Shown here: one piece after another, positions 41,509 through 49,621 of the stretch | How the letters are laid out: the number at the start of each line of letters is the position of its first letter | Position numbering within the stretch: the stretch's first letter is position 1 | Assembly (NCBI GenBank): GCA_036563505.1 | Contig: DATCMH010000019.1 | Location: 141,872 to 205,871 of the forward strand | Source of the DNA: DATCMH01 sp036563505 | GTDB taxonomy: Bacteria; Pseudomonadota; Alphaproteobacteria; Rhizobiales; Beijerinckiaceae | DNA: 64,000 bases | Reading direction: 5' to 3' | Notes under the pieces: generated by a model | Database searches by the model: none | Seen by the model: only the letters and a program-made list of their open reading frames with translations | Told to the model about the DNA's origin: nothing | Program-made: the position numbers and the translations under genes

Positions 41509-42822
41509 TCAGGCCTCGACTGGTCGGCCGAGATCGACGGCGATGCCCGGCGCATACTTCGCCATCCGCACGTCGCTCGTGCGAGCATGGGCCTCCATGC
41601 CCTCGAGTCGCGAGATCCGGGCCGACACAGGCGCCAGCGCCTTGCAGGCGTCGCGGCTCATCCGTTGCCAGGTCAGGGGCTTCAGGAACTTGTGAACGGA
41701 CAGGCCCGCCGAGTAGCGCGCCGCGAACTTCGTGGGCAGGATGTGGTTGGGGCCTGAAATTTTGTCGCCAAAAGCGACGTTCGTCTCCTCGCCGAGGAAG
41801 AGCGAACCGTAGTTGGTCAGGTTCGCGTGCCACCAGTCGAGGTCGGCGCAGTGCACCTCGAGGTGCTCGCAAGCATAGTCCTCCGAGACCTGGACCATCT
41901 CCTCGCGCGAGTCGCACAAGGCGATCTCGCCGTAGTCGCGCCACGCGGCTCCCGCGGCGTCGCGCGCCGTCCCCGGCAGGGCAGCGATGAGCTGGGGGAT
42001 GAGGGCCGCGACTTCGTCCGCGATGCGGCGCGAGTTCGTGATGAGCCAGGCTGGGCTCTCGTGACCGTGCTCGGCCTGGCCGACGAGATCGCTGGCCACG
42101 ATCAGGGGATCGGCGGTGTCGTCCGCGATCACCGCCACCTCCGAGGGGCCGGCGAAGACGTCGATGCCGACCTTGCCGAACAGCATGCGCTTGGCTTCGG
42201 CGACGAACTTGTTGCCGGGACCGACGATGATGTCGGCCGGCCGGTCGGTGAAGAGGCCGAAGGTCATGGCCGCGACGGCCTGAACGCCACCGAGGCACAT
42301 GACGACATCCGCACCCGCCACCGTCATGGCGTAGAGGACGTGCGGATGGATGCCTTGGCCCTTGTAGGGCGCCGAGCAGGCGATAACGGACTTCACGCCC
42401 GCGGCCTTGGCTGTCGCGATCGACATATAGGCGGAGGCGATATGGGCGTAGCGGCCCGTGGGCACGTAGCACCCGGCCGTGTTGACAGGCACCAGCCGCT
42501 GACCAAGGCGCAGCCCCGGGGAGAGCTCGACGGAAAAGTCCTGCACCGAGGCGCGCTGCGCCTCCGCGAAGCGGCGAACCTGCGAGGCGGCGAGATCGAT
42601 GTCGTCCTTGATGGCTTGGGGCACCTCGCGGATCCGCTCGGCGATTGCGGCCTCATCCATCACGATCGACCCTGACCAGCCGTCGAGCTTGAGCGCGTAG
42701 CCGCGCACGGCGTCTTCGCCGCCGGCTTCGATCGCCGCGAGCATTTCGGTGACCACCTTGCGCGCCGCATCCGTCTCGGTCTCCGGCGTCTTCGACGCTT
42801 TCTTTAGGTAGGCGATGGCCAT
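41509..42822 (-). CDS. Histidinol-dehydrogenase-family enzyme, HpsN-like (sulfopropanediol 3-dehydrogenase candidate)
   Basis: A 437-residue NAD-dependent four-electron dehydrogenase of the HisD family. I chose the ATG at 42822 (MAIAYLKKASKTP). Family features: PVNTAGCYVPTGRY, AGPSEVAVIAD, the catalytic Glu-His in ACEHLEVHC, and SGPNHILPT. The stretch YSAGLSVHKFLKPLTWQ differs from biosynthetic HisD and matches, from memory, HpsN, which oxidises R-DHPS to sulfolactate. It sits in a sulfonate-type transporter operon without other his genes, which argues against histidine biosynthesis. Confidence 0.85.
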   Translation of the reverse strand: MAIAYLKKASKTPETETDAARKVVTEMLAAIEAGGEDAVRGYALKLDGWSGSIVMDEAAIAERIREVPQAIKDDIDLAASQVRRFAEAQRASVQDFSVELSPGLRLGQRLVPVNTAGCYVPTGRYAHIASAYMSIATAKAAGVKSVIACSAPYKGQGIHPHVLYAMTVAGADVVMCLGGVQAVAAMTFGLFTDRPADIIVGPGNKFVAEAKRMLFGKVGIDVFAGPSEVAVIADDTADPLIVASDLVGQAEHGHESPAWLITNSRRIADEVAALIPQLIAALPGTARDAAGAAWRDYGEIALCDSREEMVQVSEDYACEHLEVHCADLDWWHANLTNYGSLFLGEETNVAFGDKISGPNHILPTKFAARYSAGLSVHKFLKPLTWQRMSRDACKALAPVSARISRLEGMEAHARTSDVRMAKYAPGIAVDLGRPVEA

Positions 42823-42891
42823 GGTGCAGAGCCTTCCTGGGATGAGCTGCCGAGCGCGCGGACGGGCTTCCCCGTCCGCACAGGCCACGGC

Positions 42892-43941
42892 CTACTTCTT
42901 GTCGAACTCGGTCGCGAAGGCGCGTAGCTTCGGATCGTTCGCGACGCGCTTGAGGTAGTCGTCCGAGATGTAGCTCTTGACGTCCGGATTGGCGGGGATG
43001 GTCCCGACCTCGTTGACGAACTTGCCGATCTCCGTGAACCAGCCGTCCACCGTCGAGGCCTTGCCGTCGCGCGCCATGAGCTTGAGCTGCTCGTCGAGGC
43101 CAAAGGTGGGCCTGAGGGCGAACTCCTGATCCATGGCGCGGGGCGTCACCTCCAGCCCGCCCTGCTTGTAGAAGTCGAGCGCGAGGGTGCGGGCCTCGTC
43201 CGGGTTCGCCTTCGCCCAGGACCAGCCGCGCAGGAAGACGGCGAGGAACTTCGCGACGTCTTCGGGCCTCTCCTTGGCGAAGTCGGCCCGCGCGACGAGA
43301 GCGCCCGGAACGATGGCGCCGGCGTCCGCGCCGGAGCAGAGGTACTTCGCGTTGGCGCGGTCCTCGAGCGTGTAGGTGTTGGGAGCCCAGACGCCCGCGA
43401 CGTCGCCGTTCTGCGAGGTGATCGCGGTGATGATCTGCGCCTGCCCGAGATTGACGAACTGCATGTCGTTGGCGGCGAGCCCCATTTTCACGAGGCACTT
43501 GCGCGCGGCGTAGTCGGCCGTCGAGTTCGTGGTCAGGAGCAGGCGCTGCCCCTTTAGGGAGGCCGGGTTCGCCTTGATCGCGTCGAACTTGTCGCCGCGC
43601 ACCATCATGGCGTTCGCCTTCGACTCGTCGTTGGTGATGCCGATTGTGACGATGTTGAAGCGAACGGCGCCCAGAACCGCGGGCACCGAGCCCGTTCCGC
43701 CGACATCCCAGGATTTCGAGGGGGCCGCGGCGATCTGGGGCGCTCCAGCCGGGAACGTGGTGAAGTTCGGAGCGAGCCCGACCTCCTTCCACCAGCCCTT
43801 GACGGTGGCGTAGTGGAGGGGGAGAGCCCAATAGAGCGAGGGCTGATAGCTAACACCGATCGGCGCCTGAGCTGCCGCGCTCGCCGGCACGGCCGCAGCG
43901 ATCGCGGCGGCCAACGCCCACTTGCGAGATCGTTTCATCAT
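42892..43941 (-). CDS. ABC transporter substrate-binding protein, NitT/TauT (TauA/SsuA) type
   Basis: A 349-residue periplasmic binding protein starting at tandem ATG codons that overlap the DegT stop. The signal peptide is MMKRSRKWALAAAIAAAVPASAAA. The mature part follows the TauA/SsuA layout: IGVSYQPSLYWALPLHYATVKGWWKEVGL, then a central SLKGQRLLLTTNSTADYAARKCL and NLGQAQIITAI. Such binders recognise sulfonates, taurine or pyrimidines. It pairs with the ATPase and two permeases upstream. Confidence 0.88.
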   Translation of the reverse strand: MMKRSRKWALAAAIAAAVPASAAAQAPIGVSYQPSLYWALPLHYATVKGWWKEVGLAPNFTTFPAGAPQIAAAPSKSWDVGGTGSVPAVLGAVRFNIVTIGITNDESKANAMMVRGDKFDAIKANPASLKGQRLLLTTNSTADYAARKCLVKMGLAANDMQFVNLGQAQIITAITSQNGDVAGVWAPNTYTLEDRANAKYLCSGADAGAIVPGALVARADFAKERPEDVAKFLAVFLRGWSWAKANPDEARTLALDFYKQGGLEVTPRAMDQEFALRPTFGLDEQLKLMARDGKASTVDGWFTEIGKFVNEVGTIPANPDVKSYISDDYLKRVANDPKLRAFATEFDKK

Positions 43942-45218
43942 GAATCCCTCCCTCGACGTGATGGTTGGGGCACCGGTCGATGCCCTGCTGTGCCGTCCCC
44001 TCGGACCTGCGGGAGAACGGATTCGAGTGACTCGCGCACGATCGCGGCAATGAGGTCGCATTCCTCGTCGGTGAGCGAGAGCGGCGTGCGGATGTCGCAA
44101 AGCTGCGCCAGGACGGCATGGGTCTGGGCGAGCGGCCCCTGATCGCCGGCATACCGCCAGTGCCGCGGGGCGCTCGTGAACCCGGATTGATGCTCAGCTC
44201 CGAACCACTTGATCGGGAGCCCGCGGGCCAGAGCCGTCCCAATGAAGGCTCTCATCGCCGCCGCGTCCAACCCCAGGACCGAGAACTGGACGGAAGTGGC
44301 CGCGTAGTCTTGGTCCGCGCGGCGTTCCGGCACGCGCAGGTGCTGGGAGCGCGCGAGGCCGGCAGCGATCCGATCGTGGATCTTGTTCCACTGCTCGGCT
44401 CGACGCGGCAGCTCGGCGAGTTGGGGACGCAGGATCGCCGCCGCCAGCGCGGACATGCGCATGCTGAAGTTTGGGACCTGTTCGGCCAGCGGTTCGAGCA
44501 CGTCCGGCCCCGGCGTGCTGAGATGCTGCCCGTAAAGCATGTAGCTGCCGGAGTGCAGGATAGCCTTGCCGGCCATCAAGGGATCGTCCGTCAGGAGAAA
44601 GCCGCCCTCACCGGCGTTGAGGTGCTTGTAGGTCTGGGCGCTGAAGGCGGCCGCCACGCCGAAGGTGCCGATGGTCCGCCCCTTGTAGGCTGCGCACAGG
44701 GCGTGGGCGCAGTCCTCGACGAGAGTGACGCCGTGCGCGGCGCAAGCCTCGATCACGCTGTCCATATCGGCGATATGGCCGCGCATGTGGGAGAGCAGCA
44801 GAACCTTCGCGCCGGTTGCCGCCGCCTTCCGGCCGATGTCGGAGGGATCGATCACGTAGTCGGCGGTGATCTCCACCACCACGGGCTTCCCGGCGGCGTG
44901 GAGGATGGCGCCGGGCACCGGCGCGAGCGTGAAGCCGTTGACGAGCACCGGATCGCCGGGAGCGACGCCCGCCACCTTCAGGGCCAGGAACAGCGCGGCT
45001 CCGCCCGAGTTCACGGCGACGCAGTAGCGCCGGCCGACGAAGGCAGCGAACTCCTCCTCCAGGCGAGACACGTCGAGCTGGTCCGTGCCCATCTCGCCGT
45101 AGCGAAACAGCCGCCCCGAGCGCATCAGCTCGATCGCGCGCGCGATGCCCGCCTCAGGGATCGCGTCGGGCTGCGTGAGGTCGCGGTCGAGGCGCGGCGG
45201 ACGGGGGTCAGGTGCCAT
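43938..45218 (-). CDS. DegT/DnrJ/EryC1/StrS-family PLP aminotransferase
   Basis: A 426-residue sugar-type aminotransferase. The N-terminal segment FRYGEMGTDQLDVSRLEEEFAAFVG, SGGAALFLAL, VEDCAHALCAAYKGR and the PLP lysine in FSAQTYKHLNAGEGG are typical. It overlaps the ATPase gene by 11 bp at its start and the binding-protein gene by 4 bp at its end, so it is translated with the transporter. An aminotransferase inside an importer operon implies that the imported compound, or its aldehyde or ketone product, exchanges an amino group. The substrate is unknown. Confidence 0.87.
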   Translation of the reverse strand: MAPDPRPPRLDRDLTQPDAIPEAGIARAIELMRSGRLFRYGEMGTDQLDVSRLEEEFAAFVGRRYCVAVNSGGAALFLALKVAGVAPGDPVLVNGFTLAPVPGAILHAAGKPVVVEITADYVIDPSDIGRKAAATGAKVLLLSHMRGHIADMDSVIEACAAHGVTLVEDCAHALCAAYKGRTIGTFGVAAAFSAQTYKHLNAGEGGFLLTDDPLMAGKAILHSGSYMLYGQHLSTPGPDVLEPLAEQVPNFSMRMSALAAAILRPQLAELPRRAEQWNKIHDRIAAGLARSQHLRVPERRADQDYAATSVQFSVLGLDAAAMRAFIGTALARGLPIKWFGAEHQSGFTSAPRHWRYAGDQGPLAQTHAVLAQLCDIRTPLSLTDEECDLIAAIVRESLESVLPQVRGDGTAGHRPVPQPSRRGRDS

Positions 45219-46005
45219 GCGGCCCCTTCTCCTCGCGCAGCGAACGCCAGATGTGTGTCCGCAGGTGGACGAAGGATTCGAGATCCATGACGTCCTCGAT
45301 CTTGGCGTGCTGGTCCCACTTCTCGGCCACCCGCACCGACCTGACGTCGAGCACCTCCTTGATGCGGCCCGGCCGGCGCGTCATGACAGCGACGCGATCG
45401 GCGAGGTAGACGGCCTCCTCCACCGCGTGGGTGATGAAGAGAACCGTGCGCGGATTGCGCCGCGCCAGGCGCACGAGTTCCTCCTGCATCACCACGCGCG
45501 TTTGCGCATCGAGGGCCCCGAACGGCTCGTCCATCAGGAGCACCTCGGGATCCAGCACGTAGGCGCGAGCGATCGCGACGCGCTGCTGCATGCCGCCCGA
45601 GAGCTGATGCGGGTATGCTGCCGCGTGGCTCTCCAGGTTCATGAGCTTGAGCGCGCCGGCGATCCGCTCGTCTCGCTCCTCTCGCGCTAGGCCCTTGTTG
45701 CGCAGGCCCAGATCGATGTTCTCGCGCACCGTCTTCCAGGGAAACAGGGCGAACTGCTGGAAGACCACGGCGCGGTCGGGGCCGGGACTGGTGATCTCCC
45801 GCCCGTTCACCTGGACCGATCCGCCCGTCGGCGCCTCGAAGCCCGCCACCATCCGCAGGCAGGTTGTCTTGCCGCAGCCGGATGGTCCGACGATGGCGAC
45901 GAATTCCTGGTCCCCGATGTCCAGATCGATCGCTTCCAGCGCCTTCATGCCGCCGGTTCTGGGACCGAACACCTTGTCGACCTTGTCGAAGCGGATCGAG
46001 CCCAT
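45208..46005 (-). CDS. ABC transporter ATP-binding protein, TauB/SsuB type
   Basis: A 265-residue ATPase. Motifs: Walker A GPSGCGKTTCLRM, Q-loop FQQFALFPWKT, signature LSGGMQQRV, Walker B VLLMDEPFGALDAQTR, and the H-loop in LFITHAVEEAVYL. The FPWKT version of the Q-loop and the short length (no TOBE domain) place it with the nitrate/taurine/sulfonate family. Confidence 0.92.
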   Translation of the reverse strand: MGSIRFDKVDKVFGPRTGGMKALEAIDLDIGDQEFVAIVGPSGCGKTTCLRMVAGFEAPTGGSVQVNGREITSPGPDRAVVFQQFALFPWKTVRENIDLGLRNKGLAREERDERIAGALKLMNLESHAAAYPHQLSGGMQQRVAIARAYVLDPEVLLMDEPFGALDAQTRVVMQEELVRLARRNPRTVLFITHAVEEAVYLADRVAVMTRRPGRIKEVLDVRSVRVAEKWDQHAKIEDVMDLESFVHLRTHIWRSLREEKGPHGT

Positions 46006-46014
46006 CGAATTCCC

Positions 46015-46803
46015 TCACGCCTCCAGGCCGCGACGGCGGCGCAGCCAGCCTTCGCCTTGTCTGAGCAACACGTCGATCAGCATGCCAACGAGCCCGATGG
46101 CGATCATGCCGGAGATCACCGTGGTGGTCTGAACACTGGCCTGAGCCTGCACCATCATGAAGCCTACCCCCGCGGCGGCCACGATCAGCTCCGCGCCGAC
46201 CAGCGACTGCCACCCAAGGCCCGCCGCGACCCGCAGGCCGGCGACGATGGAGGGCACTGCGGCCGGCAACAGGATCTCGGTGATCATGCGCCAATCGTTC
46301 GTGCCCAGCATGCGCGCCGCCTCGATCAGGCGAGGCTCCACAAAGCGCGCTCCGCGGTAGGCGTTGATGAGGCAGGGTGGGAAGGCGCCGGCGAAGATGA
46401 TCATAATGGGGCCGCCGACACCTGTGCCGAACCAGAGAGCGGCGAAAGGCACCCAGGCGATCGGAGCGATGAAGCGCAGCCCGTCGAAGATCGGCGAGAC
46501 GATGTCGTCGAGCAGCCGAAACCATCCCATGAGGAGACCGAGCGGGACGCCCGCCGCGACGGCGAGCAGCACGCCGTATGCGTAGCGCTGAAAGCTCGCG
46601 GCGAGATGGGCCGGCAGCGTCGCGCCGGCGAAGGGCGAGCCGAGAAGGTTCAGAAAGCGCGCCGCCGTCTCCGCAGGCGTTGGCAGGAACTGGCGCGGGA
46701 CGAGGCCCGACGCGGACAGGAACGTCCAGATGCCGAGGAAGAGGGCGACGCCGAGCAGGCTCCAGGCCGCGCTTTGTCGAAAGCTGAGGGGCGCGCCGTT
46801 CAT
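46015..46803 (-). CDS. ABC transporter permease, TauC/SsuC type (2)
   Basis: A 262-residue permease from the ATG at 46803, 4 bp after the preceding permease gene. It has six hydrophobic helices and a cytoplasmic EAA-type loop EAARMLGTNDWRMITEILLPAAVP. This is the standard taurine/sulfonate permease pattern. It is paralogous to the gene just upstream, so the importer uses a heterodimeric channel rather than the usual homodimer. Confidence 0.9.
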   Translation of the reverse strand: MNGAPLSFRQSAAWSLLGVALFLGIWTFLSASGLVPRQFLPTPAETAARFLNLLGSPFAGATLPAHLAASFQRYAYGVLLAVAAGVPLGLLMGWFRLLDDIVSPIFDGLRFIAPIAWVPFAALWFGTGVGGPIMIIFAGAFPPCLINAYRGARFVEPRLIEAARMLGTNDWRMITEILLPAAVPSIVAGLRVAAGLGWQSLVGAELIVAAAGVGFMMVQAQASVQTTTVISGMIAIGLVGMLIDVLLRQGEGWLRRRRGLEA

Positions 46804-46807
46804 GGGC

Positions 46808-47599
46808 TCAGTCCCTCGCAGCCACGTTCCAGGCGAGCGCTCGCCGCTCGACCCGTGCGAGAAGCCAAGTGGTCGCCCAGCCGAGGACCCCGACCGTGAG
46901 CATGCCAACGAGGATCATCCCCGGGTAGATGTCCTGTTGAGCCATGTTGAGGACGAAGCCGACGCCGACGAGGGCGCCGACCAATTCCGCCGCGACAAGG
47001 GTGGTCCAGGCCGCCTGGAGCGAGAGCCGCAAGCCCGTGAAGATCATCGGCGCCGCCGCCGGGCCGATCACCTCGCGCACGAGCCGCCAGCGCGGCGTGC
47101 CAAGCATGCGGGCGGCCTCGAGGATCGGGCGGTCGATCGTCCGCACGCCGGTGAAGGCGTTGATCACGGAAGGCACGAAGGCTGCGAACCAGATCACCAT
47201 GATCTTAGCGGCGTCGCCGAGCCCAAGCCACAGGATGGCGAGCGGGATCCAGGCGAGGGGCGGGATGGGGCGGATGACGAGGAAGATCGGATTGACGAGG
47301 GCCTCGGCGCGGCGATCCCATCCCATCCAGAGCCCGAGCGGCACGCCGGTGGCCACGGCGACGAGAAATCCCATCACCACGAGCTTGAGGCTGTGCCAGG
47401 CGTGCGCGGCGAGCGTCGCGCCGGCATAACCTTTCCCAGTAATCTGACCCAGGGACGTCGAGAACTCACCGGGGGATGGGAAACGGCCGCCCGTGATCGT
47501 GCCGGTGAGGGTGGTCAGCACGAACCATAGGCTCACCAGCCCAATGATCGTCGCCGCGCCAATCATCGTCCGCCGGCGAATGGCATCCTCCCCTTCCAC
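46808..47599 (-). CDS. ABC transporter permease, TauC/SsuC type (1)
   Basis: A 263-residue permease and first gene of the operon. EAA loop: EAARMLGTPRWRLVREVIGPAAAP. The GTG at 47599 gives the longest product. The in-frame ATG at 47566 (MIGAATIIGL) starts right at the first helix and may be the true start. The LacI-type operator is centred about 20 bp upstream of the GTG, where bound repressor would block initiation. Confidence 0.88.
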   Translation of the reverse strand: MEGEDAIRRRTMIGAATIIGLVSLWFVLTTLTGTITGGRFPSPGEFSTSLGQITGKGYAGATLAAHAWHSLKLVVMGFLVAVATGVPLGLWMGWDRRAEALVNPIFLVIRPIPPLAWIPLAILWLGLGDAAKIMVIWFAAFVPSVINAFTGVRTIDRPILEAARMLGTPRWRLVREVIGPAAAPMIFTGLRLSLQAAWTTLVAAELVGALVGVGFVLNMAQQDIYPGMILVGMLTVGVLGWATTWLLARVERRALAWNVAARD

Positions 47600-47611
47600 G
47601 CCCTTCGAGTT

Positions 47612-47627
47612 ATGAGAGCGCTTTCAT
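47612..47627. promoter_or_regulatory. LacI-family operator between the transporter operon and its regulator
   Basis: ATGAGAGC-GCTTTCAT is a 16-bp palindrome with 7 of 8 matched pairs and the central CG step typical of LacI/GalR sites (consensus close to TGAAAGCGCTTTCA). It lies 13 bp before the first permease start and 91 bp before lacI, so it can control both directions. Confidence 0.75.
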
Positions 47628-47717
47628 TAATTTGTGACATTGCCGCTTGCTGAGTGTCAAGCGTCGAGGAGGACGGTCGAGATACCTTGCCCAGTGAAGA
47701 GGGGCGTGGCATTCAGG

Positions 47718-48794
47718 ATGAAAGAAATTTCACAGAGTGCAGGCATGGCGCCCGTTCGCCGGATCAAGTTGTCGGATGTGGCGCGCCGGGCCGGCGTTTC
47801 GCCAGCAACCGTCTCCCGCGCGATCTCGCAACCCGACCTCTTGTCGACCTCGACGCTGAAGCGGGTGCAGGCCGCGGCGCAGGCCCTCGGCTACGTTCCC
47901 GATGCCGCGGCGAGGGCGCTGGCCTCCGGCCGGTCGATGACGATCGGCGCCGTCGTTCCGACACTCGACAGCACAATCTTCGCCCGGTTCCTGCAGTCCA
48001 CGCAGTCGACGCTGGCGCGGGACGGCTATCAGCTTCTGGTCGCCTCTCACGAGATGAACCCGGCCGCCGAGTTGGAGGCCGTCCGAACCTTGCTGTCGAG
48101 GGGTGTGGACGGCCTCATTCTCGTCGGCGCGGACCGACCCCGGGCGACCTTGACGATCCTGAGGTCCAGTAAGACGCCGACGGTGCTCACCTGGTGCGGC
48201 GCGCCGGAGTTCGCCTCCGTCACCGTGGACAACGAAGGGGCCGGCTATCTCGCCGCCCGACACCTGATTGACCTGGGGCATGAGCGTATCGGGGTTATCG
48301 TCGGGAAGCTCGCCTTCAACGACCGACAGCGGGCCCGCCTCGCCGGCGCACGGCGGGCCCTGCGGGAGACAGGGCGAGACATCCCGGACTGGCGCGTCAG
48401 CGAGCAGGACCTAACCCTGGCGGGAGGGCGCCTCGGCTGCGCCGCGCTTCTGCAGCTTGACGACATGCCCACGGCCATCATCGGAGCGATCGATCTCTTC
48501 GCGATCGGTTGTCTGCAAGAAACGCAAGCCCGAGGCGTGACGGTCCCGAGCGACTTCTCCATTGTCGGGATCGATGATCTCGACATGTCAGCCTACCTCA
48601 CGCCGTCGCTCACGACGGTTCGCATTCCAACCGGGCGGATAGGGGAGAGCGCGGCCGCGACGGTGGTCGGGCTTCTCGAAAGCCAATGGGAGCCAACACA
48701 CCTCGACCTGCCCATCGAGCTGGTCGTGCGCCAATCAACGGCGGGACCAACGGGCCGCGGTCGGATGAGCCGCCAACGCCGCAGTCGGCGGTAG
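47718..48794 (+). CDS. LacI/GalR-family transcriptional regulator
   Basis: A 358-residue repressor. The helix-turn-helix and hinge (IKLSDVARRAGVSPATVSRAISQPDLLSTSTLKRVQAAAQALGY, then PDAAARALASG) lie at residues about 17-70. The periplasmic-binding-protein-like effector domain follows (TIGAVVPTLDSTIFARFLQ, VTVDNEGAGYLAARHLIDLGHERIGVI). I chose the ATG at 47718; the family start could also be MAPVRRIKL at 47745. It is divergent from the eight-gene operon and next to the operator, so it is its probable local regulator. The inducer is unknown. Confidence 0.9.
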   Translation: MKEISQSAGMAPVRRIKLSDVARRAGVSPATVSRAISQPDLLSTSTLKRVQAAAQALGYVPDAAARALASGRSMTIGAVVPTLDSTIFARFLQSTQSTLARDGYQLLVASHEMNPAAELEAVRTLLSRGVDGLILVGADRPRATLTILRSSKTPTVLTWCGAPEFASVTVDNEGAGYLAARHLIDLGHERIGVIVGKLAFNDRQRARLAGARRALRETGRDIPDWRVSEQDLTLAGGRLGCAALLQLDDMPTAIIGAIDLFAIGCLQETQARGVTVPSDFSIVGIDDLDMSAYLTPSLTTVRIPTGRIGESAAATVVGLLESQWEPTHLDLPIELVVRQSTAGPTGRGRMSRQRRSRR

Positions 48795-49178
48795 TAAGCC
48801 GCTCGCCGATACTAAGTCAGTCGAGCCACTCCGACCCCTTTTCCGGATGTGAGCTCGACCGGGCCCTCGCCATCAAGGTTACGTCCGAGTGGGCGATCAA
48901 GCGCCTGCTTGCGCCGCAACCGGGCTGTGGCGAGCGGGTCAGGATGTCCGCTTTCAGTGAAGGGCGCAATCGGCCTGTATGGCCGCCTTGGGCGCACAAC
49001 GGCCGTAACGCGTTCTGGCCGACAGTGACCCGACGGGTTTGAGAGCTCACACGGCCAAGACGGATGTTCAAGCGCACCCGACCAGGAGCCGGTCACCTTT
49101 TTATGTGAAAACGATCGCAGCTTTTGAACCACCTCCGGCGCGGGCGTCGCAAACCGCCTTGTTCACGCCACCTGCCGC
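48795..49178. other. Non-coding stretch with degenerate repeat sequence
   Basis: No convincing gene. Around 48945-49025 the text ATGTCCGCTTTC ... TTGGGCGCACAACGGCC recurs in altered form near 59.95 kb and, inverted, near 50.6 and 39.4 kb. Confidence 0.5.
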
Positions 49179-49412
49179 TTGCCATCGCTCCCAACCCTGA
49201 CCGCGTTCTCGGGTGCATTCTTCAACTCGTCGTCAGGGCAGGCGGTCTTCGCCGGTCCCAACATCTTCCTCAAGCTCTGGGACAGCGCGGCGCTGAACCT
49301 GCCCTGGACGTCTCAGGTTACGGGCAAAGCTTATAGTGCGGGCCAACGTAGCTTCGACCTCGATAACTTCGAACGGTACCAAGTTCGACTCATGCTAACA
49401 GCAAGCTTCTGA
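49179..49412 (+). pseudogene. C-terminal remnant of an outer-membrane beta-barrel protein
   Basis: The frame ends with FDLDNFERYQVRLMLTASF, where alternating hydrophobic residues and a terminal Phe are the outer-membrane insertion signal. Upstream sequence contains no barrel. About 60 residues of a transporter-like porin end (NIFLKLWDSAALNLPWTSQV) remain. The parent family is uncertain (possibly the MetA/SphA phenol-pathway type). Confidence 0.45.
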
Positions 49413-49621
49413 CGCGAGTCATGTCCTTGTAGGCGCTGTGACCAGCAAGTCCGCTTCTGGCGCACCAACAAGCGGTTGCATGACCGCAAACGGCGCATCG
49501 CTGGGACCGGGTGAGAGGGTGTTGTGATCGACGGGCGGTGCGAAGCTGACCGGCTCGGGAACGTCGCGTTCGCGCGCGAGGTTATGAAGTTGCCAGCTGC
49601 GCTGCCAGACAGGAGCCCTCC

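Noticed and set aside
41509..42822. Histidine-biosynthesis hisD
   Set aside because: No his genes nearby, operon with a sulfonate-type importer, and a C-terminal segment unlike biosynthetic HisD as I recall it.
45125..46525. Minus-strand frame of 466 codons across the ATPase and permease genes
   Set aside because: Out-of-frame shadow; low-complexity Arg/Gly-rich translation and overlap with clear ABC genes.
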